A model generated the notes under the pieces. It had not been told where the DNA came from, ran no database searches, and saw only the letters and a list, made by a program, of their open reading frames with translations. Source: Woronichinia naegeliana WA131 (GTDB taxonomy: Bacteria; Cyanobacteriota; Cyanobacteriia; Cyanobacteriales; Microcystaceae). Taken from it: 64,000 bases of DNA. The translations under genes were made by a program, and so were the position numbers. The number at the start of each line of letters is the position of its first letter. Position 1 is the stretch's first letter. Below, in pieces: positions 1-10,215 of this stretch. The stretch is taken from assembly GCA_025370055.1 (NCBI GenBank), contig CP073041.1, positions 6,852,272 to 6,916,271 of the forward strand, read 5' to 3'.

Positions 1-2
1 CG

Positions 3-1073
3 CGGATTGAAGTCAGTCCCAAGGCCCGTCAATCTTTGTCGAAACTGATTGCCCCTTATTTTTATAGCTATGTTTTTAGTGAACTACAACAATTATTAGG
101 GGAAGAAATCGCCAAGGAAGGCAATTTTATTGTGGAAAGTGGTCTGGATATCAAGACTCAAAAAAAAGCGGAACAAGCCCTAAAACAAAATATTGCCACC
201 AAGGGTTCCCAGTTTCACTATTCCCAAGGAGCATTAGTAACGCTTAACAGTAATAATGGTGAAATAGTGGCTCTAGTCGGCGGTGCGAATTATCAAAAAA
301 GTCAATATAATCGTGTCACCCAGGCTAAACGACAGCCAGGTTCAACCTTTAAACTTTTTACCTATACAGCAGCCCTAGAACAGGGAATTTCTGCCAGTAG
401 CATTTTTTCCTGTAAGGCTCTGTTTTGGCAGGGGCAAGCATTTAAAGGCTGTGAACGCAGTCAGGGCGAGATTACCATGACTCACGGTTTGGCTCAGTCA
501 GAAAATGCGGTGGCCTTGCGAGTGGCTCAACGGGTGGGACTGGACAATATTGTTAACCTGGCAGAACGTTTAGGTATTCGCTCAACTTTAAATGCTTCCC
601 CTGGTTTAGTCCTAGGGCAAAGTGAGACAACGGTGTTAGAAATGACAGGAGCCTATGGCGCGATCGCCAATCAAGGAAGGTGGAATAAACCCCACGCCAT
701 TCGTCGTATTTTGGACGGGGGAGATTGTCAAAATTATGACCAGCCCCAAACCTGTCGCCTAATCTACGAATTTAATCCGGATCAAGACGGTCAACGCCAA
801 GTCATTCCTCAAAATATTGCTAATACAATGGCGGGAATGCTCAGAAATGCAGTGACATCTGGAACGGGACGGTCTGCCAATACAGTCGCCGGAGCCGCCG
901 GTAAAACAGGAACCACGAACAAGGGGGTTGATCTGTGGTTTATTGGCTTTGTTCCCCAGATGAATCGGGTGACAGGTATTTGGCTAGGCAATGATGATAA
1001 TACACCGACGCGCAGTAGTAGTGTTCAGGCCGCTAGTCTGTGGGGAACTTACATGAAGTCTCTTCTCTATTAA
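3..1073 (+). CDS. Class A penicillin-binding protein (PBP1-type), 3' part
   Basis: The frame is open from the window edge (R-I-E-V-S-P-K-A-R...), so the true start and the glycosyltransferase domain lie upstream. What remains is the transpeptidase half. Three penicillin-binding motifs are visible in order: SxxK as STFK (in RQPGSTFKLFTY), SxN as SEN (in LAQSENAVAL), and KTG as GKTGTT. The last residues (WLGNDDNTPT...) are typical of the end of the domain in cyanobacterial bifunctional PBPs that cross-link peptidoglycan in the periplasm. It ends 73 bases before the next gene. Family assignment is secure; which PBP1 paralogue it is cannot be told from the fragment. Confidence 0.93.
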   Translation, partial: RIEVSPKARQSLSKLIAPYFYSYVFSELQQLLGEEIAKEGNFIVESGLDIKTQKKAEQALKQNIATKGSQFHYSQGALVTLNSNNGEIVALVGGANYQKSQYNRVTQAKRQPGSTFKLFTYTAALEQGISASSIFSCKALFWQGQAFKGCERSQGEITMTHGLAQSENAVALRVAQRVGLDNIVNLAERLGIRSTLNASPGLVLGQSETTVLEMTGAYGAIANQGRWNKPHAIRRILDGGDCQNYDQPQTCRLIYEFNPDQDGQRQVIPQNIANTMAGMLRNAVTSGTGRSANTVAGAAGKTGTTNKGVDLWFIGFVPQMNRVTGIWLGNDDNTPTRSSSVQAASLWGTYMKSLLY

Positions 1074-1146
1074 GAGAACCTCAAAACTCTCTGGGAAAAG
1101 ACTGATCAAGTTACAATAAATTGTCTTTGTTTTGAGCTAACCAGAC

Positions 1147-1524
1147 ATGACTCGTAAACGCTTCATTATTGAGATGGGTATGGGCATTGATCAACATGGT
1201 CAAGACCCAACGGTAGCTGCGGCTCGTGCTGTTCGTAATGCGATCGCCCATAATGCACTGTTGGGTATCTGGGAAGTGGCTGGTTTGAGTCATCCCAATG
1301 AAATGATTGTCGAGGTGCAAGTGGCGGTTCCCTATCCTGAAGCGGTTCGTTCGGAAGAGGTGTTGGCAGTCTTACCCTTTGGCAAAAAAAGCCTAAACCT
1401 AGAAACGGGTGGCATGGTTGTCCCTGGTAGAGCGATCGCTGAATTAGTCGACAAAAATGATGAAATGTTGATTGCGGTGGCGGCTGTCACGGTATGGGTT
1501 GAAATGGATGAAAAAATTACTTAG
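1147..1524 (+). CDS. Lin0512 family protein
   Basis: 125-residue protein starting at ATG. The N-terminus (KRFIIEMGMGIDQHGQD followed by an Ala-rich helix ARAVRNAIAHNAL) and the later VQVAVPYPE and GGMVVPGR segments match the Lin0512 family, a small single-domain family widespread in cyanobacteria and Firmicutes with no established function. Full family length, no signal peptide, cytosolic. It follows the PBP gene in the same orientation by 73 bases, but nothing ties the two functionally. Confidence 0.85.
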   Translation: MTRKRFIIEMGMGIDQHGQDPTVAAARAVRNAIAHNALLGIWEVAGLSHPNEMIVEVQVAVPYPEAVRSEEVLAVLPFGKKSLNLETGGMVVPGRAIAELVDKNDEMLIAVAAVTVWVEMDEKIT

Positions 1525-1573
1525 CTTAAATTAAATTTAGACAGCATAGATCTTTAAAGGATTTGTAATCAGA

Positions 1574-2248
1574 ATGGATTTATTGTATTGGTGGTTTGAT
1601 ATTTCCTGGCGAGTACTGAGAACCAGTTATTTATTAATGGCTTGGAATTTATTCCTAGCTGTTATTCCTCTCGTTTTAAGTGTTTGGTTATTTCGGATGG
1701 CCGAACGCCGTTCAATATTTTGGTGGCTAATTTTTGCTATTTTTGTCGCCTTTTTACCCAACGCGCCCTATATTCTGACAGACATTATTCACTATGTTAA
1801 GATTGCTCGTCTGGATGTTCCTGAAAGTGTCGTTATTTTTACCCTAACCCCACAATATTTTCTCTTTTTACTATCGGGACTCCAATGCTATGTTATGTCG
1901 CTTTTAAATTTGGGATATTATTTGGAGCGGAGAGATCAAGAACGCTTTATTCTTCCCGTTGAACTCCTCAGTCATCTTCTCTCGGCAATAGGAATTTATT
2001 TGGGGCGTTTTTTACGCTTTAACAGTTGGGATTTCATCACCGATCCCGATGGTTTAGCTCAGAGTTTGGCCCAAAGTCTCTCTCATAAGCAGCCGATTCT
2101 AGCGACTATCGTAACTTTTTTAATATTAACACCTTTATATTGGCTCACCAAACAAATTAATCTCGGTTTAGTATTACGCTACCAAGCCCATCAAGCTAAC
2201 CGACGACAAGGCGATCGCTTTCCCTCTCAGGATAAAATAAAGAAATAG
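1574..2248 (+). CDS. DUF1361 membrane protein
   Basis: 224 residues starting at ATG. About six hydrophobic stretches are visible (roughly residues 20-40, 48-70, 88-112, 130-148, 175-195), with the family-like segment FLPNAPYILTDIIHY after the second helix. This matches DUF1361 integral membrane proteins, whose function is unknown. The C-terminus is basic and polar (HQANRRQGDR) and probably cytoplasmic. It stands 50 bases after Lin0512 and 24 bases before the next gene, so co-transcription is possible. Confidence 0.8.
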   Translation: MDLLYWWFDISWRVLRTSYLLMAWNLFLAVIPLVLSVWLFRMAERRSIFWWLIFAIFVAFLPNAPYILTDIIHYVKIARLDVPESVVIFTLTPQYFLFLLSGLQCYVMSLLNLGYYLERRDQERFILPVELLSHLLSAIGIYLGRFLRFNSWDFITDPDGLAQSLAQSLSHKQPILATIVTFLILTPLYWLTKQINLGLVLRYQAHQANRRQGDRFPSQDKIKK

Positions 2249-2271
2249 GCAATTCTAAAAAGGTATAACGC

Positions 2272-2811
2272 ATGACCACAGAAAACCAGATTCCAAATCT
2301 ACAGGGTTTAAATTTTATTCCCTACTTAACAGAGGACGGCAACCTTGATGAGACTTGGCAAGGAAAAATTGGCGTTTATGCTATCTTTGATCAGGAAAAA
2401 AACTTACAATTAGTTGCCTATTCACGAGATATTTATGCCAGCCTCAAACAGAATCTCGTCAGAAAACCCCAATATTGTTACTGGCTCAAAGTTCAAACCA
2501 TTGAAAAACCTAACCGCACGATGTTAGAAAATATTCGTCAACAGTGGCTTAACGAAAATGGGAGTTTACTGTCGGGAAATGGGGAGACAGAAAAAGCTTG
2601 GACAGATCCTATTGATGCCAAGTTAACGATGACAGAAGACGAAAAAAACACCTATCTGCAAACCGATGAATTAGGGCAAGTGAAATTATTAAAAACGATC
2701 GCCCGTCGAGTGGAAGCCGAAATTCTGGAACAACTTAAACAAAGAGGCGTGAATATAGAAATTCGTTTCAATCCCAAGCTTAAAGAAAAAGGCTTACTCG
2801 ACTTAAAATAA
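2272..2811 (+). CDS. GIY-YIG nuclease-like protein
   Basis: 179 residues. Around residues 33-55 the segment IGVYAIFDQEKNLQLVAYSRDIY resembles the GIY...YIG core of the GIY-YIG nuclease superfamily, as seen in a cyanobacterial group annotated that way. The canonical second triad is degenerate (AYSRD), and I cannot confirm the catalytic Arg and Glu, so nuclease activity is doubtful. The C-terminal third is Lys/Glu-rich helical. The stop lies 14 bases before the ABC permease gene. Functional role unknown. Confidence 0.55.
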   Translation: MTTENQIPNLQGLNFIPYLTEDGNLDETWQGKIGVYAIFDQEKNLQLVAYSRDIYASLKQNLVRKPQYCYWLKVQTIEKPNRTMLENIRQQWLNENGSLLSGNGETEKAWTDPIDAKLTMTEDEKNTYLQTDELGQVKLLKTIARRVEAEILEQLKQRGVNIEIRFNPKLKEKGLLDLK

Positions 2812-2825
2812 TTGAAATAACCAGA

Positions 2826-3602
2826 ATGCAGCAATATTGTCGAGAGATTGGGGCGATCGCCCAACGCATTTTAAGAGAATTAATGAGACGGAAACGGAGC
2901 CTGATTTTTTGGGCCGTTTTTCCGATTGCTGTACTCTTATTAAATGGCTTTATTTTTGCTGATCGATCAGGATTACCTCTCAACGAAGCAATGGAGTTTG
3001 CTGCCCCTGCCAGTTTAATTGGAGCCGCTCTATTCTTCAGTTGTGTGGGCGGCAGTGTAGCCACGATTGTCTCTGAACGGGAACAAAATACATTAAAAAG
3101 ATTATTTATTTCGCCATTACGAGGAACTGCTTATTTTTTTGGTATTTTTTTAGCCCATACGGTCATTGCCATCGGTCAAGGTCTTTTGGTCTATAGCGTT
3201 GCTGTCAGCTTTGGCGCACAATTTCGAGGTTCTATTGCTTTAGGGATTACCATTATTATTCTCAGTATTGCTGCCTATGTTGGGATTGGCTTTATCTTAG
3301 GAACTCAATTAGCTCGTCGTACCGAAGATGTTAATGCTTTAGTGGCTACTTTTGGTGTGCCTTTATTAATTTTAGGAGGAGCTTTTTTCCCAGCTTCTAT
3401 TTTTCCACCGACCTTGAAAGCGATCGCTGTTTATAATCCCATTTATCACATGACTACCGCTCTGAGTGGTGTTTGGGCAAACGGTTATTCAGCAAAGGAT
3501 TTATGGCCCCATCTCCAATTTTTAATCATTTTTTCCGTTTTAATGGTGATTGGTGGTTGGTTTTCCTATCGACAGATGTTAGAACGGGAACGACGGTTAT
3601 AA
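2826..3602 (+). CDS. ABC-2 type transporter permease
   Basis: 258 residues with about six transmembrane helices. The segment EREQNTLKRLFISPLRGTAYF after the second helix is the coupling-helix signature of ABC-2 (DrrB/NodJ-like) permeases. The next gene encodes the matching ATPase 60 bases downstream in the same orientation, making a complete two-gene exporter. The substrate is not deducible; relatives move drugs, polysaccharides or lipids outward across the inner membrane. Starts at ATG close behind the preceding gene, suggesting translational or transcriptional linkage. Confidence 0.88.
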   Translation: MQQYCREIGAIAQRILRELMRRKRSLIFWAVFPIAVLLLNGFIFADRSGLPLNEAMEFAAPASLIGAALFFSCVGGSVATIVSEREQNTLKRLFISPLRGTAYFFGIFLAHTVIAIGQGLLVYSVAVSFGAQFRGSIALGITIIILSIAAYVGIGFILGTQLARRTEDVNALVATFGVPLLILGGAFFPASIFPPTLKAIAVYNPIYHMTTALSGVWANGYSAKDLWPHLQFLIIFSVLMVIGGWFSYRQMLERERRL

Positions 3603-3662
3603 TAATCATTGAATGAATGCTAGAAATGTTAAAATTTGTTAAAATTTCCCGCTCAATCAGCA

Positions 3663-4565
3663 ATGTTATCCCTTGAAAATGTCTCCAAATATTACGGCGA
3701 TCGCTTAGTTTTAGATCAGCTTAGTTTCAATATTAAAGCAGGCGAGATTTATGGCTTACTTGGCCCCAATGGAGCAGGCAAAACGACTATTATTAATTTA
3801 ATTAGTTATTTACTGAAACCGGATCAAGGGCAGATTTTGATTGAGGGTAAGCCCGTTTCAGAAATGACAAAACGATGGCTAGGGGTTGCGCCCCAGGAAA
3901 ATATTCTCTATCGTACTTTAACTTGTCAAGAAAATCTTGATTTCTTCGCTAAAATTTATGGCTTATCTGCCCAGGAACGTCGTCATCGCTTGGAATTTTG
4001 TTTGCAAGCAGTTAACTTATTAGACCGAGCGAAAACTCCTGTCGAAAAACTCAGTGGTGGAATGCAACGCCGTTTAAATATGGCGATCGCCCTTGTACAT
4101 CAACCCAAATTATTAATCCTAGATGAACCGACCACTGGATTGGATATCGAAGCCCGTTATGATCTGTGGCAATTAATTCAAAACCTTAAACAGGAGGGGA
4201 TGACTATTCTGTTAACCACTCACTTATTAGATGAAGCTGAACGTCTTTGCGATCGCCTGGGTATTTTAAAAGCGGGTAAAATTTTAAGCCAGGGAAGTTT
4301 AGCGGAACTGCAACAATTAATTCCAGCCAAAGAAATTCTAACCATTGAAACCACAGCAGAAAAGCAGATCTTAGAGCGGGCCAAAAGCCTGGGTTATCGC
4401 CATCGTCGTTATCGAGGAAACTTAGCTTTTTGGTTGCCTGAACCCTTGGAATTACGGGAAGTTTTAGTCGCCTTTGACGGTATTCCCATTGTGGCGATCG
4501 CCCGACAGCCAGTTCAATTAGAGCACATTTATCTAGAAATTACCCAGGCTCAAACGCTACCCTAA
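3663..4565 (+). CDS. ABC transporter ATP-binding protein (ABC-2 exporter partner)
   Basis: 300 residues from ATG at 3663; an in-frame TTG at 3636 would add nine residues of no family character, so the ATG is preferred. All nucleotide-binding motifs are present: Walker A GPNGAGKT, Q-loop APQEN, signature LSGGMQRR, Walker B LLILDEPTTGLD, and the H-switch LTTHLLDEAE. The C-terminal 80 residues form the extra domain seen in CcmA/DrrA-type ATPases. It energises the permease encoded just upstream. Complete and intact. Confidence 0.92.
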   Translation: MLSLENVSKYYGDRLVLDQLSFNIKAGEIYGLLGPNGAGKTTIINLISYLLKPDQGQILIEGKPVSEMTKRWLGVAPQENILYRTLTCQENLDFFAKIYGLSAQERRHRLEFCLQAVNLLDRAKTPVEKLSGGMQRRLNMAIALVHQPKLLILDEPTTGLDIEARYDLWQLIQNLKQEGMTILLTTHLLDEAERLCDRLGILKAGKILSQGSLAELQQLIPAKEILTIETTAEKQILERAKSLGYRHRRYRGNLAFWLPEPLELREVLVAFDGIPIVAIARQPVQLEHIYLEITQAQTLP

Positions 4566-4593
4566 AAGGCGAACCAATTTTTTAAAACGGGTT

Positions 4594-5001
4594 ATGAAAC
4601 AATACTTTTTATCTACCTATTTCTCCTCTCTCCTCCCCTTCTCCTCTCTCTTGACAATTACCTTATCTCTTAACCTGCTCAATCCTGTATTAGCTGAAAA
4701 CGGCACTGATAAAATTACCTTTGACCTATCCATGATTTCCGAAGCGGGATTAATCGGAGATGCCACTAGTTTAAGAGCAATGAACTATGAATTTTGTATT
4801 CCAGCCCAGGCTAAGTCCCTAGCAACAGTACAAAAAATTGATCCCAGCCTGATTTATTCCCGCAGTCCTGGTCGGATTGGTTGCCAGAAGGATCAGTATC
4901 TCTGCATCGGCAGCACCCATCAACCTCAATGGCGCGAGGTACTTTTACAATTAGCCGCTCTTTCTTTTGTTGAAAAAATTGCTCCTTTTTGGGGCGAGTA
5001 A
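4594..5001 (+). CDS. Secreted hypothetical protein
   Basis: 135 residues with a clear signal peptide: a basic start, a long Leu/Ser-rich core, and an Ala-x-Ala-like cleavage site near LNPVLAEN at about residue 35. The mature part has three or four Cys (EFCIPA, IGCQKDQYLCIG) that could form disulphides in the periplasm. I recognise no domain; similar small cyanobacterial proteins are annotated as hypothetical. It is 28 bases after the ABC ATPase and ends at a likely bidirectional terminator facing the sensor kinase. Confidence 0.65.
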   Translation: MKQYFLSTYFSSLLPFSSLLTITLSLNLLNPVLAENGTDKITFDLSMISEAGLIGDATSLRAMNYEFCIPAQAKSLATVQKIDPSLIYSRSPGRIGCQKDQYLCIGSTHQPQWREVLLQLAALSFVEKIAPFWGE

Positions 5002-5049
5002 TCTGTCATGAATTTAGGTAGTACAGTCACCTATTCCGAAAGCTTGATC

Positions 5050-5080
5050 ATAAGGGGTTTAAAACCCTTATCTATATTTT
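5050..5080. terminator. Intrinsic terminator between convergent genes
   Basis: A 7-bp perfect stem (ATAAGGG/CCCTTAT) with an 8-base loop is followed by a T-rich run. It sits between the convergent ends of the secreted protein gene and the sensor kinase gene. Confidence 0.6.
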
Positions 5081-5105
5081 TCATTGAGTAGCTTAGTGGC
5101 AACAA

Positions 5106-7046
5106 TTAGGGTATTCTTTCCTGGGGAATGCGGACAGTTACTGTGGTTCCTTCTCCTATTTGACTCTTAAAATTAAGTTGCCCTCCATGCAAACTTAAAC
5201 ATCGCTGGATAATGACTAAGCCCAGACCAACTCCTGTAATATTGCCCACATTGGAGCCGCGATGAAAGGGTTGAAATAAGTCTTCCCAATCTTCTTCAGG
5301 AATGCCAATACCGCGATCGCTAATTTGAAAAATAAGATAGTTTGGTTCTTGAGTAAAATAAAATTCAACAGAATTCTGTTGGGGAGAATATTTAATAGCA
5401 TTGCTCAGAATATTTTCTAAAGTTTGTCTGAGTAAATAGGGATCAAAGGAGGCGATTAATCTCGTGCTTGGGTGTTGTGTGGATTGCTCTAACTGCCAAG
5501 AAAAATGAATGTGGTGATGACCTTTGGTTTCTAGAGATTGTTTCAGATTCTCACAGAAGCCAATAACATCTGTCGGTTCAGGGGTAAATTGAATTTTTTC
5601 ATTATCAACGGAATTAATCATTAACATATCATCTAAAATCTTGGTCATGTATTGTACCGTTTTGATAATATTGGTAAGATGTTCCTCCTTTTTTTCAGCC
5701 GTTAGGCGATCGCTGTATTTTTTTACAAGAGCCGTTGCGGAATAAATGATCGTCAGAGGGGTACGAAATTCATGGGATGCCATGGTAATAAAATGCGATC
5801 GCAAATTATTTAATTTCTTCTCCTGCTCCAAGGACACTTGCATTTTGATTTCTACCTGTTTGCGGTTTGTAATATCTTCCACCATGCCAATGCCATAGAG
5901 TAGCTCTCCTTTCGTTCCTCGAATGGTAGTTGTCTTTAACTGTCCCCAAAAGTATTCCCCATTTTTCTTGCGATAGCGTTTCTCAATTTGATAACTAGTA
6001 ATTTCTCCGGCAATCGCCTGAGCAGCCAACGGTGCTTCAAGAGCCAGATCCTCGGGATGAGTAATCTCATTGAAGTTTAATTGCAGTAATTCCTGATGAC
6101 TATAACCTAGCATTTCACACAAGGTACGATTGACTTGATAAAATCGCTCAATATTCGCTTCTACCATCGCAATACCAATGGGAATTTCTTCAAACAATTG
6201 ACGAAAGATTTTTTCGCTACGACGGAGATCTTCTTCTGCCTGTTTAATATCTGTAATATCAAAATTAGTCCCAATCATTCGTTGGGGATCTCCCTCGGCA
6301 TTTCTCTGTACTAAAGCATAGCCTTTTAAATAACGAACTGTCTTATTTGGCCAGATGACTCTAAACTCAACAACCAGTTCTTGATCTCCCGTTAAACTCT
6401 TTTGGACAGCTTGATTGATCAAAGGTAAATCTTCCGGATGAACCCGTTTTTCCCAGGTTTTATAGCCTTGAAAGTCGGCGGGAAAAATTCCATAAAGCTC
6501 ACAGTTGCTCTTGTCCCAAATTAGTTCATTGGTGTCAATATTCCAGTCCCAAATACCAATATGAGAAGATTTAAGAGCCAGTTCCAGGCGATCGGTCAAT
6601 TTTCGATTTTCTCGTTCTAACTCGTAGCGATAGACTAACCGATTAACACTATGGCATAGAAAAAAGGCAGTAATTTCCTCCTTGATTAAATAATCCATCG
6701 CCCCTAATTTCATTGCCTGAATAATTGTCTGCTCATTGCGCTGCTCCATTAAGACAATAACTGGCAATTTTTGAATAAAACTTTCAGGAGCCATCATCTC
6801 CAAAAAAAACAAACCATTGCCATCGGGTAAATCCACATTAACCAAGACCACATCAGGCTGTTGTAATCGCCAAATTGCCTGCCCTGCTTCTAGGCTATCT
6901 GCCATCAAAAGGTGATACTGGGTGGTTTCATCTGCCTGTAGGTAGTCAGCATAGGTACAACGATCTTGCTTAGAATGATCGATCATTAAAATAGTAACCG
7001 TGGACTTTAGAGGCTGATCGGGGATCAGGCTAGACAGACTAGACAT
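5106..7046 (-). CDS. Sensor histidine kinase: receiver-like, PAS, PAS, HisKA, HATPase
   Basis: 646 residues from ATG at 7046 (a GTG at 7088 would add 14 residues). Order: receiver-like domain (about 15-135), two PAS/PAC modules (about 155-265 and 280-395), HisKA with H-box SHEFRTPL, then a HATPase with N-box (LENILSNAIKYSP), G1 (DRGIGIP) and G2 (GVGLGLVI). There are no membrane helices, so it is cytoplasmic. The receiver appears degenerate: the acidic pair reads D-H, and the usual phospho-acceptor Asp aligns with Asn in LVNVDLPDGNG. It may therefore act as a protein-interaction domain. No cognate response regulator lies nearby. Confidence 0.88.
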   Translation of the reverse strand: MSSLSSLIPDQPLKSTVTILMIDHSKQDRCTYADYLQADETTQYHLLMADSLEAGQAIWRLQQPDVVLVNVDLPDGNGLFFLEMMAPESFIQKLPVIVLMEQRNEQTIIQAMKLGAMDYLIKEEITAFFLCHSVNRLVYRYELERENRKLTDRLELALKSSHIGIWDWNIDTNELIWDKSNCELYGIFPADFQGYKTWEKRVHPEDLPLINQAVQKSLTGDQELVVEFRVIWPNKTVRYLKGYALVQRNAEGDPQRMIGTNFDITDIKQAEEDLRRSEKIFRQLFEEIPIGIAMVEANIERFYQVNRTLCEMLGYSHQELLQLNFNEITHPEDLALEAPLAAQAIAGEITSYQIEKRYRKKNGEYFWGQLKTTTIRGTKGELLYGIGMVEDITNRKQVEIKMQVSLEQEKKLNNLRSHFITMASHEFRTPLTIIYSATALVKKYSDRLTAEKKEEHLTNIIKTVQYMTKILDDMLMINSVDNEKIQFTPEPTDVIGFCENLKQSLETKGHHHIHFSWQLEQSTQHPSTRLIASFDPYLLRQTLENILSNAIKYSPQQNSVEFYFTQEPNYLIFQISDRGIGIPEEDWEDLFQPFHRGSNVGNITGVGLGLVIIQRCLSLHGGQLNFKSQIGEGTTVTVRIPQERIP

Positions 7047-7192
7047 AAAGAGTAAGTCAAAAAGGCTTGAAATCGAAATCCATGCCACAAAAATAGTTTA
7101 ATCTTAATTTAATTAAAACACTTCTAAGGTCTAGAGTTTGGTAAAATGCGAGGGCGGGTTTTTTGAGATTAAACCCCACAACCCCTTTTTGT

Positions 7193-9337
7193 ATGATCAA
7201 TCATTCCTTTCTGCTCGAAATTGGCACAGAAGAACTACCTGCTGACTTTGTAGCCAGCGCGATCGCCCAATGGCAGCAACGCATTCCCCACAGCCTAGCA
7301 GAAAATCTTTTAACTCCTCAAACGATTCAGGTTTACGGTACGCCACGACGATTAGCCGTTGTTATTGAGGGATTACCGTCTCAACAAAGCGATCGCGAAG
7401 AACTCCTCAAGGGGCCACCAGTGGCCTCAGCCTTCAAAGAGGGTCAACCTACCCCAGCCGCGATCGGCTTTGCCAAGAAACAGGGTGTTGAGATCTCAGA
7501 TTTAGAAATTCGGACAACGGAGAAGGGAGATTTTATTTTTGTTCAGAAGCAAATTCCAGGTCTAGCAACCCAAGCACTATTACCAGACTTAGTTTTTAGC
7601 TGGCTAACGGGTTTAGAAGGGCGACGTTTTATGCGCTGGGGAGATGGCGATTTTCGCTTTCCGCGTCCCATTCGTTGGTTGGTGGCTCTGTTAGATGATC
7701 GGGTTTTACCCTTGAGTCTGAGTAATGGTTCCACCACTGTCAACAGCGATCGCCGCTCTAGAGGCCATCGGATTTTGCACCCAGGGGAAGTTCTAATCAG
7801 CCAAGCCCCAAATTATCAGGCAGAATTGCGTCAAGCGGCGGTAATTGTAGATCCCCAGGAACGTCGTCAAAGCATTGAGAAACAAATACAAACTCAGGCG
7901 AAATCTTTACAGGGAAAAGCTGAAATCTACGAAGATTTATTAGCTGAAGTGGTCAATTTGGTGGAATATCCAACGGCAGTATTAGGAGAATTTGATGATC
8001 AGTTTTTAAACTTGCCGCCAGAAGTGATTACCACCGTGATGGTGACGCATCAACGCTATTTCCCGATCAAAAAAGCAGATGGTAGTTTGTTTGCCAATTT
8101 TATTACCATTGCCAACGGCGATCCCCAAAAAGCCCAGGTCATTGCCGAGGGAAATGCGAGGGTGATTCGCGCTCGATTAGCCGATGCTCAATTTTTCTAT
8201 CGCGGTGATTGTGATCAATCTTTGGATAATTATTTGCCACAATTGGAAACCGTTACGTTCCAAGAAGAGTTGGGAACCATGCGCGATAAGGTGGATCGCA
8301 TTATGGACATGGCTCAACAAATTGCCGATCAATTACAGGTGACGGAACAACAGCGCAATGACATTGAAAGTACGGCCATGCTTTGTAAAGCCGATCTGGT
8401 CACTCAAATGGTCTATGAATTTCCTGAATTACAAGGCGTGATGGGCCAGAAATATGCTCTCGTGAGTGGGGAATCCGCTTCAGTGGCCCAGGGGATTTTT
8501 GAACATTATTTACCGCGCAATATTGAAGATCCTTTGCCTCAATCCTTGACGGGTCAGGTGGTCGGACTGAGCGATCGCCTCGATACTTTAATTAGCATTT
8601 TCGGTTTAGGTTTGTTGCCCACTGGTTCTTCCGATCCTTTTGCTTTGCGACGGGCGGCCAATGCGGTGATTAATATTACCTGGTTTGCCCATTTGAATAT
8701 TAATTTGGGGCAATTGTTGGTGCAGGGAAGCAAAGCTTTTCTGACAGCCCATGCTGATAAAAATTCTCCTTTGGAGGATCTGAAAACCTTTTTTATGCAA
8801 CGGTTACAAACCTTGCTCACCGATGAATTAGGGATTGATTACGATCTGGTTAAAGCAGTATTAGGCGACAATGATCTCGACTATACGAATCGGGCATTAC
8901 GAGATTTATTGGATGTCCGCGATCGCGCCCAATTTCTGCAACAAATGCGGAATAATGGTCGATTAGCTTCTATCTATGAAACGGTGAATCGTGCTGCTCG
9001 TTTAGCCATTAAGGGGAACTTAGATACGGCCATTCTTAACCCCGAATCGGTCATTAATCCCCGTTTATTTGAGAAAAAATCCGAGTCAGCTTTTTATCAG
9101 GCTCTCATTCCCCTGTTACCCATTACCCAAACGGCTCAACGCGATCGCCACTATCAAGCCTTAGTGGATGCCCTGGCTGGAATCGCACCCACAGTAGCCG
9201 ACTTTTTTGATGGAGCCGATAGTGTTTTAGTGATGGATAACAACCCTGAAATTCGTCAAAATCGCTTAAATCTCCTGGGTTTACTTCGCAATCATGCCAG
9301 GGTATTGGCCGACTTTGGCGCGATCGTCAAAGAGTAA
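7193..9337 (+). CDS. glyS: Glycine--tRNA ligase beta subunit
   Basis: 714 residues from ATG at 7193 ([17 protein letters not shown]); the frame extends upstream to a TTG at 7163 but the ATG gives the family N-terminus. The opening [10 protein letters not shown] and the central VTHQRYFP and ANGDP segments are hallmarks of the bacterial heterotetrameric (alpha2 beta2) glycyl-tRNA synthetase beta subunit, which carries tRNA recognition and editing-like domains. The length is normal. The catalytic alpha subunit (glyQ) is not in the window, as usual for unlinked cyanobacterial glyQ/glyS. Several HIP1 sites lie inside the gene. Confidence 0.97.
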   Translation: MINHSFLLEIGTEELPADFVASAIAQWQQRIPHSLAENLLTPQTIQVYGTPRRLAVVIEGLPSQQSDREELLKGPPVASAFKEGQPTPAAIGFAKKQGVEISDLEIRTTEKGDFIFVQKQIPGLATQALLPDLVFSWLTGLEGRRFMRWGDGDFRFPRPIRWLVALLDDRVLPLSLSNGSTTVNSDRRSRGHRILHPGEVLISQAPNYQAELRQAAVIVDPQERRQSIEKQIQTQAKSLQGKAEIYEDLLAEVVNLVEYPTAVLGEFDDQFLNLPPEVITTVMVTHQRYFPIKKADGSLFANFITIANGDPQKAQVIAEGNARVIRARLADAQFFYRGDCDQSLDNYLPQLETVTFQEELGTMRDKVDRIMDMAQQIADQLQVTEQQRNDIESTAMLCKADLVTQMVYEFPELQGVMGQKYALVSGESASVAQGIFEHYLPRNIEDPLPQSLTGQVVGLSDRLDTLISIFGLGLLPTGSSDPFALRRAANAVINITWFAHLNINLGQLLVQGSKAFLTAHADKNSPLEDLKTFFMQRLQTLLTDELGIDYDLVKAVLGDNDLDYTNRALRDLLDVRDRAQFLQQMRNNGRLASIYETVNRAARLAIKGNLDTAILNPESVINPRLFEKKSESAFYQALIPLLPITQTAQRDRHYQALVDALAGIAPTVADFFDGADSVLVMDNNPEIRQNRLNLLGLLRNHARVLADFGAIVKE

Positions 9338-9347
9338 GGCGATTCAT

Positions 9348-9929
9348 TTAATTATTGACTTCAGCCATCTCAATGACTCGTCCTTCCAAATCCTTGACCA
9401 GGAAATTGAGCGGTTTCTCGCGGCGAATCTTATAACGTAAACGTCGAGACTGAACTCTTAACAAAATCTGTTCCAAACAGTCATGGTCAAAGCAGACATG
9501 GCGTTGTCGATCTTTGCTGCCAAAACTGGCTCCCCCAATAATATGAAGTTGGGTGTTTTTCTTGAGTTGATACCACAAACCTTCATTTTGACTAAAGCGG
9601 GTGGCTGGTGCAGCCGGAGAACTGCTTGCCATATAGAACGAATCCAGCCCTGCTGTACCTAGGGTTTGTTCGTAGTTATAGTAATAGTGCAAAGGAACGT
9701 CAGCGACATTCAGTTCTAATAATCCTTCATAGAATTGACGGGCGACTTCTAAATCCGACACCATGACCGTATGAACTTTGGGCGCACTAGTCAGGAACAT
9801 CCACATGGCCAACGCATAGGCCGCCAATAGCATGACCATGATTCCCTGGGTGGAAAAAACGCTGTCCATCGGTAGGAAGGCTCCAAACAGTGGCCAGGAG
9901 ATTAGGGTTTCACTTAGTTCATTGATCAT
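9348..9929 (-). CDS. VOC (glyoxalase-fold) family protein with N-terminal membrane anchor
   Basis: 193 residues. A hydrophobic stretch at about residues 28-47 (GIMVMLLAAYALAMWMFLTSA) looks like a membrane anchor. The rest reads as a vicinal-oxygen-chelate fold: VHTVMVSDLEVARQFYEGLL at the first beta-alpha unit, a His in QRHVCFDH, and VKDLEGRVIEMAE at the end. This is the domain of glyoxalases and dioxygenases; no substrate can be assigned. It converges on glyS with an 11-base gap. Confidence 0.72.
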   Translation of the reverse strand: MINELSETLISWPLFGAFLPMDSVFSTQGIMVMLLAAYALAMWMFLTSAPKVHTVMVSDLEVARQFYEGLLELNVADVPLHYYYNYEQTLGTAGLDSFYMASSSPAAPATRFSQNEGLWYQLKKNTQLHIIGGASFGSKDRQRHVCFDHDCLEQILLRVQSRRLRYKIRREKPLNFLVKDLEGRVIEMAEVNN

Positions 9930-10215
9930 TAGTATTGATCGCTCTATCCCAGAGCTTGTCTGTTAAATTTTTTGTTTATTGTAACGGCTTATTAACACTT
10001 TGAACACGGCGATGTCGAATGCACACTTCGTGACCGCGGCTATCCGAAGTCTTCAAATCTTTTTTCCTGAACGTTTGTCAATGTTTTTCTTCTAGAAGTA
10101 AATGATGGCTTAAGATGAGAATAACGAACAAGACCCAGCAAGTCCTAGACAACTCACTTCAAGGAAGACAACGATTGTAATCTGGTAGATTCTAAGTGCG
10201 ACCTGCCCCTGACCT

